Assembly: GCF_039543645.1 (NCBI RefSeq)
Contig: NZ_BAABKD010000009.1
Location: 310,001-374,000, forward strand
Reading direction: 5' to 3'
Length of the DNA stretch: 64,000 bases
Source of the DNA: Paenalcaligenes hermetiae
Lineage (GTDB): Bacteria; Pseudomonadota; Gammaproteobacteria; Burkholderiales; Burkholderiaceae_B
Part shown: one piece after another, positions 35,503 to 44,342 of the stretch
Layout of the letters: every line of letters starts with the position of its first letter
Position numbering within the stretch: the stretch's first letter is position 1
The notes under the pieces: model-generated
Databases searched by the model: none
The model's input: the letters and a program-made list of their open reading frames with translations, nothing else
What the model was told of the DNA's origin: nothing
Program-made: the position numbers and the translations under genes

Positions 35503-36096
35503 ATGGATTTAACCGCTTTAATGAACTCGCATTTTAATGACTCCGTGCTTGCCATGCAGCGCAGTGCCGAGGCACTGACCGAGCCGTTGGCCGCCGCCGT
35601 CGAGTTATTATTTGCAACCCTTGCCAACAATGGAAAAATTCTTGCCTGCGGCAACGGGGGCTCTGCTGCCGACGCACAACACTTTATTGCTGAGCTAGTC
35701 GGGCGCTTTGAACGCGATCGATTACCCTTAGCAGGTATTGCGCTTAATACAGATACCTCTATTTTGACAGCGGTCGGCAATGATTATGGTTTTGATCAAA
35801 TTTTTGAACGTCAGATCTCAGCGCTAGGGCAAACGGGCGATATCCTCGTCGCTATCAGCACCAGCGGCAACTCACAAAATGTAATCAATGCCATTCGTGT
35901 GGCGCACGAGCGTGATATGGTAGTGATTGCGTTAACAGGTAAGGATGGCGGTCAAATTGGACAGCTTCTTACCGACACGGACATTCACCTTTGTGTACCC
36001 GATGATCGCACCATGCGTATCCAAGAAGTACACATTGTTTTACTACATGCCTTATGTGATGGCATTGATGCCTTATTGCTTGGAGAACCTTTATGA
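35503..36096 (+). CDS. gmhA: SIS-domain protein, phosphoheptose isomerase GmhA/DiaA-like
   Basis: A 197-aa SIS-domain protein. GNGGSAADAQHF (51-61) and ISTSGNSQNV (118-127) are the sugar-phosphate binding loops. E64 and H177 (RIQEVH) match the catalytic residues of sedoheptulose-7-phosphate isomerase GmhA, so it can be an active heptose enzyme. Its location between yraN and dolP is that of the E. coli initiation regulator DiaA, which belongs to the same family but lacks isomerase residues. With rfaE2 in the window, a heptose role is favoured. Overlaps dolP by four bases. Confidence 0.8.
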   Translation: MDLTALMNSHFNDSVLAMQRSAEALTEPLAAAVELLFATLANNGKILACGNGGSAADAQHFIAELVGRFERDRLPLAGIALNTDTSILTAVGNDYGFDQIFERQISALGQTGDILVAISTSGNSQNVINAIRVAHERDMVVIALTGKDGGQIGQLLTDTDIHLCVPDDRTMRIQEVHIVLLHALCDGIDALLLGEPL

Positions 36097-36815
36097 TTCT
36101 CAACCTCAGTGGAAAAACTCAACGGCTATTCATTGCTACTTTATTTACCACTCTGGCAACTAGTCAACTTAGTGGTTGCGCACCTTTGGTTGTTGGGGGC
36201 GCTGCGGCCACGACAGCGATGGTTGCCACTGATAGACGCACCGCTGGTGAGCAAGTCGATGATAAAACCATTGGGGTCAAAATTGCCGCAGAGGTCCGCG
36301 AGATCCTTGGCGAGCGCCCAGGCCGCGTCAATAGCACCTCATACGGTGGCCAAGTTTTACTTGTGGGCGATGTTCCTAGCGCAGCAGATAGCCAAAAAAT
36401 CGAAAATACCGTTAAACAAATTGATAGTGTTAAACAAGTCATTAATCGCTTACGTATTGGCCCTGTTACTGAACTAAGCGTACGTACCAATGACAGCTGG
36501 ATTACCACCAAGGCCACCACAGCCCTGGTTAATGCCCAAGACGTCCCAAGTCGCACTATTTCCGTTACTACAGAACGCGGTGTGGTGTACTTACAAGGCC
36601 GCGTTACGCATGCCGAAGGGGATCGAGCCGCCCGTGCGGTAGCAACTGTTGCTGGCGTACAGCAGGTCGTAAAACTTTTTGAATACGTGAGTGCCGAAAA
36701 AATCCTGCTCCCGCAAAAACAGTCCGCGTCCCCAGCCGCCCCTAAAGAGCAGCCCTCCCCTCAGGTGACACCCGCTGCAAATGCGTCTGAACCCGAAGTT
36801 TTTACCATTGAATGA
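36093..36815 (+). CDS. dolP: BON-domain division/outer-membrane lipoprotein DolP-like
   Basis: Outer-membrane lipoprotein with two BON domains; 240 aa. The lipobox is LSGC with the cysteine at residue 29. BON domain 1 (about 55-125) and BON domain 2 (about 130-205) carry the GxVxLxGxV pattern (GGQVLLVGDVPSA, GVVYLQGRVTHAE). In E. coli, DolP (YraP) binds anionic phospholipids at the division site and supports the BAM complex. A proline-rich low-complexity tail (about 208-235) is extra. The upstream gene overlaps it by four bases and the following thioredoxin-like gene overlaps by four. Confidence 0.88.
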   Translation: MILNLSGKTQRLFIATLFTTLATSQLSGCAPLVVGGAAATTAMVATDRRTAGEQVDDKTIGVKIAAEVREILGERPGRVNSTSYGGQVLLVGDVPSAADSQKIENTVKQIDSVKQVINRLRIGPVTELSVRTNDSWITTKATTALVNAQDVPSRTISVTTERGVVYLQGRVTHAEGDRAARAVATVAGVQQVVKLFEYVSAEKILLPQKQSASPAAPKEQPSPQVTPAANASEPEVFTIE

Positions 36816-37309
36816 TGTCATTAATTCGCTTATTACTCGTTAGTTTTTTTGCTCTTGCTCTTAGTGCATGTGGTGATCTATTTTCTGGCGCGACCAAAGC
36901 CCCTGAATTCCAATTTCAGTCGCTAAATGGCGACACCTATCACTCTGATCAACTCAACGGACGTGTGACCTTGGTAAAATTCTGGTCAACGGATTGCACA
37001 ACATGTGTGGCCCAAATGCCAGACAACATCGAATACTACAACCAATATCATGATCAAGGTTTTGATCTGATCGCTGTTGCAATGAAACACGATCCGTTAG
37101 AATATGTACGTAACTTTACCGAATCCCGTCAGCTACCTTTTACCGTAGTCAGCGACCATGATGGTGCCATTGCCAAAGCATTTGGTGATGTTCGCATGAC
37201 ACCCACGGCTTTTTTAATCGATAAAAAAGGACGCGTAGTAAAACGGTATCTTGGTAACTACGACAAAGCCGCCTTTAAGCAAACTCTAGAAAAAGCATTA
37301 GCCGGCTAA
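36812..37309 (+). CDS. TlpA-like thioredoxin-fold lipoprotein
   Basis: A periplasm-facing lipoprotein of the TlpA/ResA thioredoxin-fold family; 165 aa. The lipobox cysteine is C20 (LSAC). The redox motif is C62-T-T-C65 in STDCTTCVAQMP, and the cis-proline is in MTPTAFLID near residue 132. It is likely a thiol:disulfide reductase for an unidentified envelope client; cytochrome maturation and BAM-related disulfides are both conceivable. It overlaps dolP by four bases and ends at a terminator. Confidence 0.84.
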   Translation: MMSLIRLLLVSFFALALSACGDLFSGATKAPEFQFQSLNGDTYHSDQLNGRVTLVKFWSTDCTTCVAQMPDNIEYYNQYHDQGFDLIAVAMKHDPLEYVRNFTESRQLPFTVVSDHDGAIAKAFGDVRMTPTAFLIDKKGRVVKRYLGNYDKAAFKQTLEKALAG

Positions 37310-37335
37310 TCAGCAGCGGGTTTGCTTAACAAGAT

Positions 37336-37360
37336 GCCGGGGGCCGCCTCCGGCTTTTTC
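37336..37360 (+). terminator. Intrinsic terminator after the thioredoxin-like gene
   Basis: GCCGGGGG (37336-37343) pairs with CCTCCGGC (37347-37354) with one G-T wobble, then five T's. It separates the yraN-dolP unit from argB. Confidence 0.85.
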
Positions 37361-37391
37361 TTATTTGTTTACTTTTCATCACGAAAACGCC

Positions 37392-38291
37392 ATGACACAA
37401 CACGCCGACCAACCTAACTATTCTTCTACAGTTAAAGCCGATGTGCTCTCCGAAGCGCTTCCCTATATTCGCCGTTTTCACGGTAAAACCATCGTTGTTA
37501 AATATGGGGGCAACGCCATGACCGAAGAGCATCTGCAGCGCAGCTTTGCTCACGATGTCGTACTACTAAAGCTCGTTGGCTTAAAACCCGTGGTGGTCCA
37601 TGGCGGCGGACCTCAAATTAACGATGCACTGCGACGTATAGGCAAAGAAGGTACGTTTATCCAAGGCATGCGTGTCACCGATGCTGAAACCATGGAAGTC
37701 GTAGAGTGGGTGTTGGGCGGACAAGTTCAGCAAGATATTGTGATGATGATTAACGAAGCCGGCGGCAAAGCTGTCGGTCTAACCGGTAAAGATGGCCAAC
37801 TCATTCAGGTCAAAAAGAAAATGCTTCCCGATGCCAATGACCCAGAAAAAATGCTCGATATTGGCTTTGTAGGTGATATTACACGTGTTGAGCCAGCCGT
37901 TGTCAAAGCCTTACAAGACGATGAGTTTATTCCTGTGATTTCCTCCATAGGCTTTGGAGAGGACGGGCGTTCTTACAACATTAACGCCGATGTGGTCGCT
38001 GGCAAAATGGCTGAAGTCTTAGGCGCAGAAAAACTGGTTATGCTCACCAATACCCCTGGGGTTCTCGATAAAGACGGAAATTTATTACGTCAGCTTTCTG
38101 CCCAAACCATTGATGAGCTCTTTAAAGATGGCACGATTTCAGGTGGTATGCTCCCTAAAATTTCCTCTGCGCTTGAGGCAGCGCGCCATGGCGTAAACTC
38201 GGTCCATGTCATTGATGGTCGTGTTGAACATAGCCTGCTACTAGAAATTCTTACCGACAAAGGCGTAGGCACTATGATTCGATCACACTAA
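37392..38291 (+). CDS. argB: Acetylglutamate kinase
   Basis: Phosphorylates N-acetylglutamate, second step of arginine synthesis; 299 aa, cytosolic. The amino-acid kinase fold is shown by VVKYGGNAM, VVHGGGPQIN and the LTNTPGVLDKDGNLL region. The GGMLPKISSALEA stretch near the C-terminus is conserved. The ATG at 37392 (MTQHAD) is preferred to an ATG 9 codons upstream, which would run into the preceding terminator's tail. Whether the long N-terminus gives arginine feedback inhibition cannot be told. The HAD gene follows four bases later. Confidence 0.95.
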   Translation: MTQHADQPNYSSTVKADVLSEALPYIRRFHGKTIVVKYGGNAMTEEHLQRSFAHDVVLLKLVGLKPVVVHGGGPQINDALRRIGKEGTFIQGMRVTDAETMEVVEWVLGGQVQQDIVMMINEAGGKAVGLTGKDGQLIQVKKKMLPDANDPEKMLDIGFVGDITRVEPAVVKALQDDEFIPVISSIGFGEDGRSYNINADVVAGKMAEVLGAEKLVMLTNTPGVLDKDGNLLRQLSAQTIDELFKDGTISGGMLPKISSALEAARHGVNSVHVIDGRVEHSLLLEILTDKGVGTMIRSH

Positions 38292-38295
38292 TCGC

Positions 38296-38991
38296 ATGCG
38301 TACTGTTAATCAACCGCAGCCAGAGCCTCTCTGGCTGTTTGATTTAGATAACACCCTCCATAATGCTTCTGCAGCGATTTTCCCGCTTATCGACCGTCTT
38401 ATGCAAGAAAGCATTGAGCAGCTTTTACAAGTAGATGCCAACACGGCCGACTACTTACGCCAACGCTACTGGCAACAATATGGAGCCACACTCATTGGTC
38501 TCGTTAAGCATCATGGTGTCTGTGCCGAGGACTTTTTACGGCGTAGCCATGACTTTGCGATTAGCGAGCATCTACAAAGCGAGCCGTACTTAGCCCAGCA
38601 CTTAACACAGCTCTCTGGACGCAAGGTCATTCTAACGAACGCCCCGGCTAACTACGCCTTTAGAGTGCTACAGGCTCTCGGTATCACTCATCAATTTGAG
38701 CGGGTGTTTAGCATCGAAGACATGCAGCGCCAACAACGTTTTCGGCCTAAGCCATCCCGCGCCCTGATGCAGCAAGTCGTAACAGAGCTACAGCACGCCC
38801 CAGAGCATACAATTTTTGTGGATGATACCTTACGCAATCTCAAAGCGGCTTATGCGTTAGGCATGAAAACCGTGCATTTTGCTCATCCCGCCACGCCTTT
38901 TTCATCACGTTATGCCGGGCGTAGTGCTTATGTGGATTTGCGCGTACAGAGCATCAAAGAACTCAGCGCACGCTATCACCTACTCTATTAA
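38296..38991 (+). CDS. Pyrimidine 5'-nucleotidase-type HAD hydrolase
   Basis: A 231-aa HAD hydrolase of the SDT1/pyrimidine 5'-nucleotidase subfamily. The nucleophile motif is FDLDNTL (D16, D18), motif II is ILTNAPANY, the lysine is in RPKPS and motif IV is FVDDTLRNL; a helical cap lies at about 25-95. It is placed four bases after argB, an arrangement that recurs in betaproteobacteria. It probably dephosphorylates a nucleotide monophosphate; the exact substrate is not evident. Confidence 0.87.
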   Translation: MRTVNQPQPEPLWLFDLDNTLHNASAAIFPLIDRLMQESIEQLLQVDANTADYLRQRYWQQYGATLIGLVKHHGVCAEDFLRRSHDFAISEHLQSEPYLAQHLTQLSGRKVILTNAPANYAFRVLQALGITHQFERVFSIEDMQRQQRFRPKPSRALMQQVVTELQHAPEHTIFVDDTLRNLKAAYALGMKTVHFAHPATPFSSRYAGRSAYVDLRVQSIKELSARYHLLY

Positions 38992-39019
38992 AAAAAGCGC
39001 CAAACACAGGCGCTTTTTT
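38991..39019. terminator. Bidirectional terminator between the HAD and hydrolase genes
   Basis: AAAAAAGCGCC (38991-39001) and GGCGCTTTTTT (39009-39019) form an 11-bp stem with a 7-base loop. It serves two converging genes. Confidence 0.9.
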
Positions 39020-39040
39020 ATCCTTTTAAAAGAACGATAT

Positions 39041-39727
39041 TTACACGTAACGTTGTAAAAACGCCATAGAGCGCTGAATGGCTAAACGGTCCGCGTCAGC
39101 ATCAAAATGCATGCCTTTAGGTCGAGCAAATGCGTGATCACAACCTGCATACACATAAGACTCCCAGCCCTCGCGTTTTGCGACCTCGGCTTCAATAATA
39201 GTGCGAGCCTCGCCCTCTACCCACTTGTCTAACTCAGCAATATGTAAAATCATGGGGGCTGCGTCGCCCAGTGGGGGCAATACCTTATCTAAGTTCACGC
39301 CGTAATAGCTCACACCCGCTTTAATCGGGCTCTGTTTAGCAAACTCCACCACTAAACGCCCCCCCATGCAATAACCCACCGCCACAATCTTGTCATGACC
39401 AAGCTTTTGCGCTAGCTGTGCCCGGGTGCTTTCTAAATCCTTTAGCGTCTGCTCATTATCCATTTCTTGCATTAGTTCCAAGCCTAAATTGAGCTGCGCT
39501 TGGTTCGTAGGGTCCAACTCCAAGCCAGGCTCAGAGCGGAAAAATAGATCAGGACACCAAACATTAAAACCACGTTCGGCCCAGTCTTGAGCCAACTGAC
39601 GCATGGAGGCATTCACTCCAAAAATTTCTTGGATTAACACTAAGCCAGGTGCATTTTTGTTGGTTGATAACACCTCAAAGGCTTGCATTTTTTTGCCATC
39701 GGTTGTTGTTACCTGCACAAAACTCAT
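39041..39727 (-). CDS. Dienelactone hydrolase family protein
   Basis: A 228-aa alpha/beta hydrolase of the dienelactone hydrolase family. The nucleophile is a cysteine, C120 in GYCMGG, with D167 and H198 (CDHAF) completing the triad and E34 in the QEIFG oxyanion-associated segment. Cysteine nucleophile and Glu pairing are the hallmark of true carboxymethylenebutenolidases, though members act on several esters. The ATG at 39727 has AAGGAG seven bases upstream; a longer frame into ubiX is not favoured. It is last on the minus-strand hemA unit. Confidence 0.88.
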   Translation of the reverse strand: MSFVQVTTTDGKKMQAFEVLSTNKNAPGLVLIQEIFGVNASMRQLAQDWAERGFNVWCPDLFFRSEPGLELDPTNQAQLNLGLELMQEMDNEQTLKDLESTRAQLAQKLGHDKIVAVGYCMGGRLVVEFAKQSPIKAGVSYYGVNLDKVLPPLGDAAPMILHIAELDKWVEGEARTIIEAEVAKREGWESYVYAGCDHAFARPKGMHFDADADRLAIQRSMAFLQRYV

Positions 39728-39767
39728 GAAGAACTCCTTCGTTAATGTGGTTCGCCCACAGAATCTA

Positions 39768-40346
39768 TTAGGATGATAAGCCTTGCCAGCTTGGGCCGTC
39801 GATTTCCACACCTACATGCTCTAGCATACGGATCACCGAATGATCTACTAGTTCTGTCATGGTTTTAGGCTGAAAATAAAAAGCAGGCAAAGGCGGAAAT
39901 ACCACTGCACCCATTTCAGTGACGGTGGTCATATTACGCAAATGGGCTAAGTTAAAAGGGGTTTCTCTTACGGCTAGCACAAGACGACGGCGCTCTTTTA
40001 GTACCACATCTGCAGCACGTGTAATTAAATTATCAGCAAAACCATGTGCGACAGCAGCTAGGGTGCGCATAGAGCAAGGCACAATCAGCATACCATGGGT
40101 TTTAAAACTACCACTGGCTACACTAGCACCAACGTCCTTGAAGTTATGCACCACATCTGCCAAATCCAACACATCTTGGCGGCTTAAACCCAGTTCATGC
40201 TGCATATTCAAAATCCCAGCCGGAGAAATAATTAAATGACTTTCTACTTCGCTCTGAGTTTTTAAAAGATGCAAAGCCCGAATGGCATAAAGGGCGCCCG
40301 TAGCGCCCGTTACTGCCACAATAATCCGTTTTTTCGGATTAGGCAT
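39768..40346 (-). CDS. ubiX: Flavin prenyltransferase UbiX
   Basis: Makes the prenylated FMN cofactor used by the decarboxylase UbiD; 192 aa. VAVTGATGALYAIRALHLL holds the Rossmann-like FMN-binding loop (TGATGA), and VPCSMRTLAAVAHGFADNLITRAADVVLKERRRLVLAVRETP (in blocks) is the diagnostic core. The ATG overlaps the end of grxD by eight bases, so the two are translationally coupled. UbiX also links to the ubiquinone block elsewhere in the window. UbiD is not present here. Confidence 0.94.
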   Translation of the reverse strand: MPNPKKRIIVAVTGATGALYAIRALHLLKTQSEVESHLIISPAGILNMQHELGLSRQDVLDLADVVHNFKDVGASVASGSFKTHGMLIVPCSMRTLAAVAHGFADNLITRAADVVLKERRRLVLAVRETPFNLAHLRNMTTVTEMGAVVFPPLPAFYFQPKTMTELVDHSVIRMLEHVGVEIDGPSWQGLSS

Positions 40347-40671
40347 TCAAAACCCCTGCATCACGCAGCATGGTTTCAAGTTCCCCGCTTTCAAACATTT
40401 CAGAAACAATATCCGAACCGCCTACAAATTCGCCTTTAATATAAAGCTGGGGGATGGTTGGCCAGTTTGCGTATTGTTTAATACCCTCACGTACCTCCTC
40501 GTCATCAAGCACGTTGATGGTCACGACCTGGGATAAACCCACGGCACGTAAAATTTGCACCACACGCGCAGAAAAACCACACTGAGGCATCTGGGCGGTT
40601 CCCTTCATGAATAACACCACAGGGTGCTCAGTCACAGTTTCACGGATAAAATCTTGAACTTCTTGATTCAT
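40339..40671 (-). CDS. grxD: Monothiol glutaredoxin GrxD (Grx4)
   Basis: CGFS-type monothiol glutaredoxin that carries a [2Fe-2S] cluster for iron-sulfur assembly and iron sensing; 110 aa. The motif is CGFS at residues 31-34 in MPQCGFSARV, with the WPTIPQLYIKGEFVGGSDI glutathione-binding region near the end. The Shine-Dalgarno sequence GAGAGA precedes the ATG. It lies between prmC and ubiX in one minus-strand group. Confidence 0.95.
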   Translation of the reverse strand: MNQEVQDFIRETVTEHPVVLFMKGTAQMPQCGFSARVVQILRAVGLSQVVTINVLDDEEVREGIKQYANWPTIPQLYIKGEFVGGSDIVSEMFESGELETMLRDAGVLNA

Positions 40672-40680
40672 TGTTGTCTC

Positions 40681-41493
40681 TCAGGAGTAAGCACCGGTAA
40701 TCCGAGGAATACCAGCTAGATCAGAAATGCTAGTAGGCTGATTAAAATCAGCTTCTGCCAACATATTACGTACTATCGCGGCTTGATCCCAGCCATGCTC
40801 TAACCAAATCGAACCGGTCGGGGTTAAATAGGCTTTGGCCCCTTGAATGATTTGCCTTAAGTCAGCAAGCCCATTTTGCGAAGCGGTTAACGCCGTTATT
40901 GGTTCAAACCGAACATCACCTTGATATAGATGGGGATCTTTTTCTGCAATATAAGGGGGGTTGGATACAATCATATCAAAAGGCGCTTGCCCTTTAAGAG
41001 CATCGTACCAACTCCCCTGAAAAAACTCGATATCAGCGCATAAATTGTGGGCATTTTCACGCGCCACAGCAAGCGCATCATGGCTGTAGTCTGTTGCTAC
41101 TACGACCGCATCGGGTCGTGCCAACGCAATGGCAATAGCAACAGCACCGCTTCCTGTGCCTAGGTCCACAATGCGGGGCGCGGGGGTAGAGGGAAGCAGC
41201 GCCAAAGCTTGCTCAACCAAAAACTCGGTTTCAGGGCGGGGTATCAGTACCGCTGGCGTCACCTTAAACATATGCCCCATAAACTCACGCTGCCCTAAAA
41301 TGTATGCCATGGGTTCACCGTTTAGGCGACGCTGCGCTAATGCAAAATACTTGGCTACTACCGCAGGGGGCAGTGGGTCCGTATCATGCGCAATCAACCA
41401 CGCTCTTGAAACACCCAGCACATGCTCCCACAACATTTGCTGCTCTAAACGCGGCAGCGCGCTTTGCGCCATCACCGCTTTAATGGTTTGCAT
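40681..41493 (-). CDS. prmC: Peptide chain release factor glutamine methyltransferase
   Basis: Methylates the glutamine of the GGQ motif in release factors RF1 and RF2; 270 aa. The catalytic NPPY motif (VSNPPYIAEKDPHL) and SAM motif VDLGTGSGAVAIAIA are visible, together with the substrate-binding RPETEFLVE segment. It sits immediately after prfA, whose product is its substrate, in the order hemA-prfA-prmC shared with E. coli. Confidence 0.95.
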   Translation of the reverse strand: MQTIKAVMAQSALPRLEQQMLWEHVLGVSRAWLIAHDTDPLPPAVVAKYFALAQRRLNGEPMAYILGQREFMGHMFKVTPAVLIPRPETEFLVEQALALLPSTPAPRIVDLGTGSGAVAIAIALARPDAVVVATDYSHDALAVARENAHNLCADIEFFQGSWYDALKGQAPFDMIVSNPPYIAEKDPHLYQGDVRFEPITALTASQNGLADLRQIIQGAKAYLTPTGSIWLEHGWDQAAIVRNMLAEADFNQPTSISDLAGIPRITGAYS

Positions 41494-41503
41494 AATGGCC
41501 TAA

Positions 41504-42583
41504 CTACTCATTTGCTAAAGCCGCCAGCTGTTCGGCCTGATGCTCGGTTAACAATGCATTGATGAGCTCATCCAAGTCCCCATCCATGACGTAGTTAAGC
41601 TTATGCATAGTCAGATTAATACGATGATCGGTAATACGACCTTGGGGATAATTATAGGTACGAATACGCTCAGACCGATCGCCTGTACCTACCAAGCTTT
41701 TTCGTTGCTCAGCCTCTTTGGCTTGCATTTCACGTAATTGCTGATCTTTTAAGCGCGCCGCCAATACCTGCATCGCCTTATCACGGTTCCGGTGTTGAGA
41801 ACGATCATCCTGACACTCTACCACCAAACCAGTAGGCAAGTGGGTGATGCGCACCGCCGAATCCGTTTTGTTTACGTGTTGTCCACCTGCCCCACTGGCA
41901 CGGAAAGTATCAATACGCAAATCGCTAGGGTTGATCTGAATATCTTCCGCGGCATCCGCCTCAGGCATGATCGCAACCGTACAAGTTGACGTATGGACAC
42001 GACCCTGCGCTTCGGTTTCAGGAACGCGCTGCACTCGATGAGTACCAGACTCAAATTTCAGTTTGCCATACACCCCATCGCCATCAATACGCGCGATGAC
42101 CTCTTTATAGCCCCCCATCTCCGAAGGGTTTGAGGACATGATCTCCACTCGCCAACCTTGTGTTTCTGCATAGCGAGTATACATGCGTAATAAATCACCA
42201 GAGAAGATCGCGCTTTCGTCCCCACCGGCTCCTGCGCGAATCTCCAAAAAGACGCTACGACCATCATCTGGGTCTTTGGGTAATAAAAGCACCTCCAGCT
42301 CTTTTTCTAATTCGGCAATTTTATCTTTAGCAATTTGGTATTCGTCTTCGCCCATTTCTTTGAGCTCGGGATCTCGCATCATTTCTTGGGCGGCCTCTAA
42401 ATCGCCCTCGGTCGCAACATAGGCATTAAAAGCGGTCACCACAGGGTCTAGCTCGGCACGCTCACGAGACAGTTTACGGAAATTGTCCATATCGGAGGCA
42501 ATTTCCGGTTCAGCAAGCATGGCATCAACTTCGATGAGTCGGTGAGCCAACTGCTCCAACCGATCTCGCATAGTGTCTTTCAT
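41504..42583 (-). CDS. prfA: Peptide chain release factor 1
   Basis: Translation termination at UAA and UAG; 359 aa. The codon-recognition tripeptide is PET (P-x-T) in VQRVPETEAQGR, and the peptidyl-hydrolysis motif is GGQ in SGAGGQHVNKTDSAVR, the target of PrmC methylation. The acidic N-terminal domain (about 1-110) and tRNA-mimicry fold match the usual 360-residue RF1. It is 10 bases upstream of prmC. Confidence 0.96.
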   Translation of the reverse strand: MKDTMRDRLEQLAHRLIEVDAMLAEPEIASDMDNFRKLSRERAELDPVVTAFNAYVATEGDLEAAQEMMRDPELKEMGEDEYQIAKDKIAELEKELEVLLLPKDPDDGRSVFLEIRAGAGGDESAIFSGDLLRMYTRYAETQGWRVEIMSSNPSEMGGYKEVIARIDGDGVYGKLKFESGTHRVQRVPETEAQGRVHTSTCTVAIMPEADAAEDIQINPSDLRIDTFRASGAGGQHVNKTDSAVRITHLPTGLVVECQDDRSQHRNRDKAMQVLAARLKDQQLREMQAKEAEQRKSLVGTGDRSERIRTYNYPQGRITDHRINLTMHKLNYVMDGDLDELINALLTEHQAEQLAALANE

Positions 42584-42653
42584 ACAGTATTTTGATAATA
42601 GTTAAATAGCAGAACGCAAGTGGGCATAACACCACAAGGGGGCGTGAGCCTAG

Positions 42654-43931
42654 CTAGCGACTGCGATTTTGAGAAGGAATTAAATGCGGCACTAGCTGCA
42701 GTAGTTGCTCGCGCTGAGCGCCTTGGCTTTGATTAAGTTGGGACAGGGGCCCGTGCAAGTATTTTTGTTGCAGACTATATGCTAACCACTCTACTACTTG
42801 TTCTGGGTTTTCACCACGCGCAATCATACGCTTAGCGCGATCTACCTCGTGATCAGAAACCTGCTGGGCTCGATCCTGCAGGCTTACAATTGTGGGTACC
42901 AGCTCACGGTTTTCTAGCCACTGCATGAAGTGTTGCACACGCGTGTCGATAATGGCTTCTGCCTGTACTACGGCGGCTTGGCGTGCATCACTAGCTTTTT
43001 GCACCATACGCCCTAAATCATCGACCGAGTACAAGTACACATCGGACAAACGCGAAACCTCGGGCTCGATATCTCGTGGCACCGCTAAGTCCACCATCAC
43101 GATAGGACGATGACGACGCTGTTTAATCGCACGCTCAATCATACCCAAACCCAAAATAGGCAAGGTACTGGCCGTACAGGAAATGATGACATCATAATCG
43201 GCAATGCGCTCGGGTAAATCTGCCAAACGCATGGTTTGCGCATTATCAAAACGGGCTGCTAGATTTTGGGCCCGTTCTGCGGTGCGGTTTGCCACCATAA
43301 TGTGTTTAGGATGCGTCGCTGCAAAATGCGCGGCACAAAGTTCGATCATTTCGCCCGCCCCAATAAATAATACATTGGTTTGAGACAAGTCCCCGTACAC
43401 CCGCTGCGCCAAACGCACGGAAGCGGCGGCCATAGATACAGAATGCGCCCCAATCGCTGTTTGAGTGCGGACCTCTTTAGCCACGGCAAATGTACGCTGA
43501 AATAACTGATGTAACAGCGTACCCAGAGCACCGGCCTCGTTCGCGACACGTACCGCGTCTTTCATTTGGCCAAGGATTTGGGGCTCGCCGAGTACCATCG
43601 AATCCAAACCGCTGGCCACACGAAAAGCGTGACGCACAGCCTCGTTATGCTCGTAACGATACAGATGGGGAGTTAGATCATCGGAACGTAGGCTATTGAA
43701 CTCCGCCATCCATGCCGGCACGTGATCAATCACATGCGGCTCTGCCGCACAGTATAGTTCTGTGCGATTACAGGTAGATAAAATCGCTGCTTCGCGCACC
43801 CCTGACCCAAAAGCCGAACGCAAGCCCTCTAATGCTGGACGCACCACATCAAGTGGAAAAGTCACACGCTCACGCACGGCAACAGGCGCCGATACGTGGT
43901 TAAGGCCAAAAGTAAGAACGTCTACAGACAT
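42654..43931 (-). CDS. hemA: Glutamyl-tRNA reductase
   Basis: First committed enzyme of the C5 pathway to heme, reducing glutamyl-tRNA to glutamate-1-semialdehyde; 425 aa. The catalytic cysteine is C54 in LSTCNRTELY; the NADPH-binding domain includes VLFIGAGEMIELCA and the VDLAVPRDIEPEV segment. The ATG at 43931 gives the normal opening MSVDVLTFGLNH; a TTG two codons upstream is less likely. It begins the minus-strand hemA-prfA-prmC-grxD-ubiX unit, transcribed away from the tRNA gene. Confidence 0.96.
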   Translation of the reverse strand: MSVDVLTFGLNHVSAPVAVRERVTFPLDVVRPALEGLRSAFGSGVREAAILSTCNRTELYCAAEPHVIDHVPAWMAEFNSLRSDDLTPHLYRYEHNEAVRHAFRVASGLDSMVLGEPQILGQMKDAVRVANEAGALGTLLHQLFQRTFAVAKEVRTQTAIGAHSVSMAAASVRLAQRVYGDLSQTNVLFIGAGEMIELCAAHFAATHPKHIMVANRTAERAQNLAARFDNAQTMRLADLPERIADYDVIISCTASTLPILGLGMIERAIKQRRHRPIVMVDLAVPRDIEPEVSRLSDVYLYSVDDLGRMVQKASDARQAAVVQAEAIIDTRVQHFMQWLENRELVPTIVSLQDRAQQVSDHEVDRAKRMIARGENPEQVVEWLAYSLQQKYLHGPLSQLNQSQGAQREQLLQLVPHLIPSQNRSR

Positions 43932-44073
43932 GGGCAAAAAGAAGAAAAATCAAAAAGGTGGCACAGTTGCAATTATATGATTATAATCCCCCAACGCTGA
44001 TAACTGAAATCTATCACTTATTAGCGGTCGTCCTGTGGCTAAAACTGTTGTTTTAGAGCGCAAGCAAAAGGAC

Positions 44074-44103
44074 TAGACAAAACAGATTTTACTGTGCTAT
44101 AGT
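44074..44103 (+). promoter_or_regulatory. Promoter of the tRNA-Phe gene
   Basis: TAGACA (44074-44079) and TATAGT (44098-44103) match sigma-70 -35 and -10 boxes at five of six positions each, 18 bases apart. A TG lies ahead of the -10 box. Transcription would begin near 44110, 25 bases before the mature tRNA. Confidence 0.65.
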
Positions 44104-44134
44104 TAAATCTTTAGCGCAACAGCACTAAATAAGT

Positions 44135-44210
<76 letters not shown>

Positions 44211-44221
44211 AAGAATTTCAT

Positions 44222-44256
44222 AAAAAGCCCAGTCCTCGGACTGGGCTTTTTGTTTT
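44222..44256 (+). terminator. Terminator after tRNA-Phe
   Basis: AAAAAGCCCAGTCC (44222-44235) pairs with GGACTGGGCTTTTT (44238-44251), a long stem with a tiny loop, followed by further T's. It lies 12 bases past the tRNA and may also serve the opposing methyltransferase gene. Confidence 0.9.
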
Positions 44257-44342
44257 TGGCTAGAGTTACAACACTAAAGTGTTTGTAATTTCTATCATGC
44301 TGTTCCTTCCTATAGCTTATTTCCCACCAAAAATAGCTTCTC

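Noticed and set aside
41504..42583. Altered stop-codon tripeptide (PET) in release factor 1
   Set aside because: P-x-T with glutamate in the middle is found in many normal bacterial RF1 proteins, so it does not indicate recoding.
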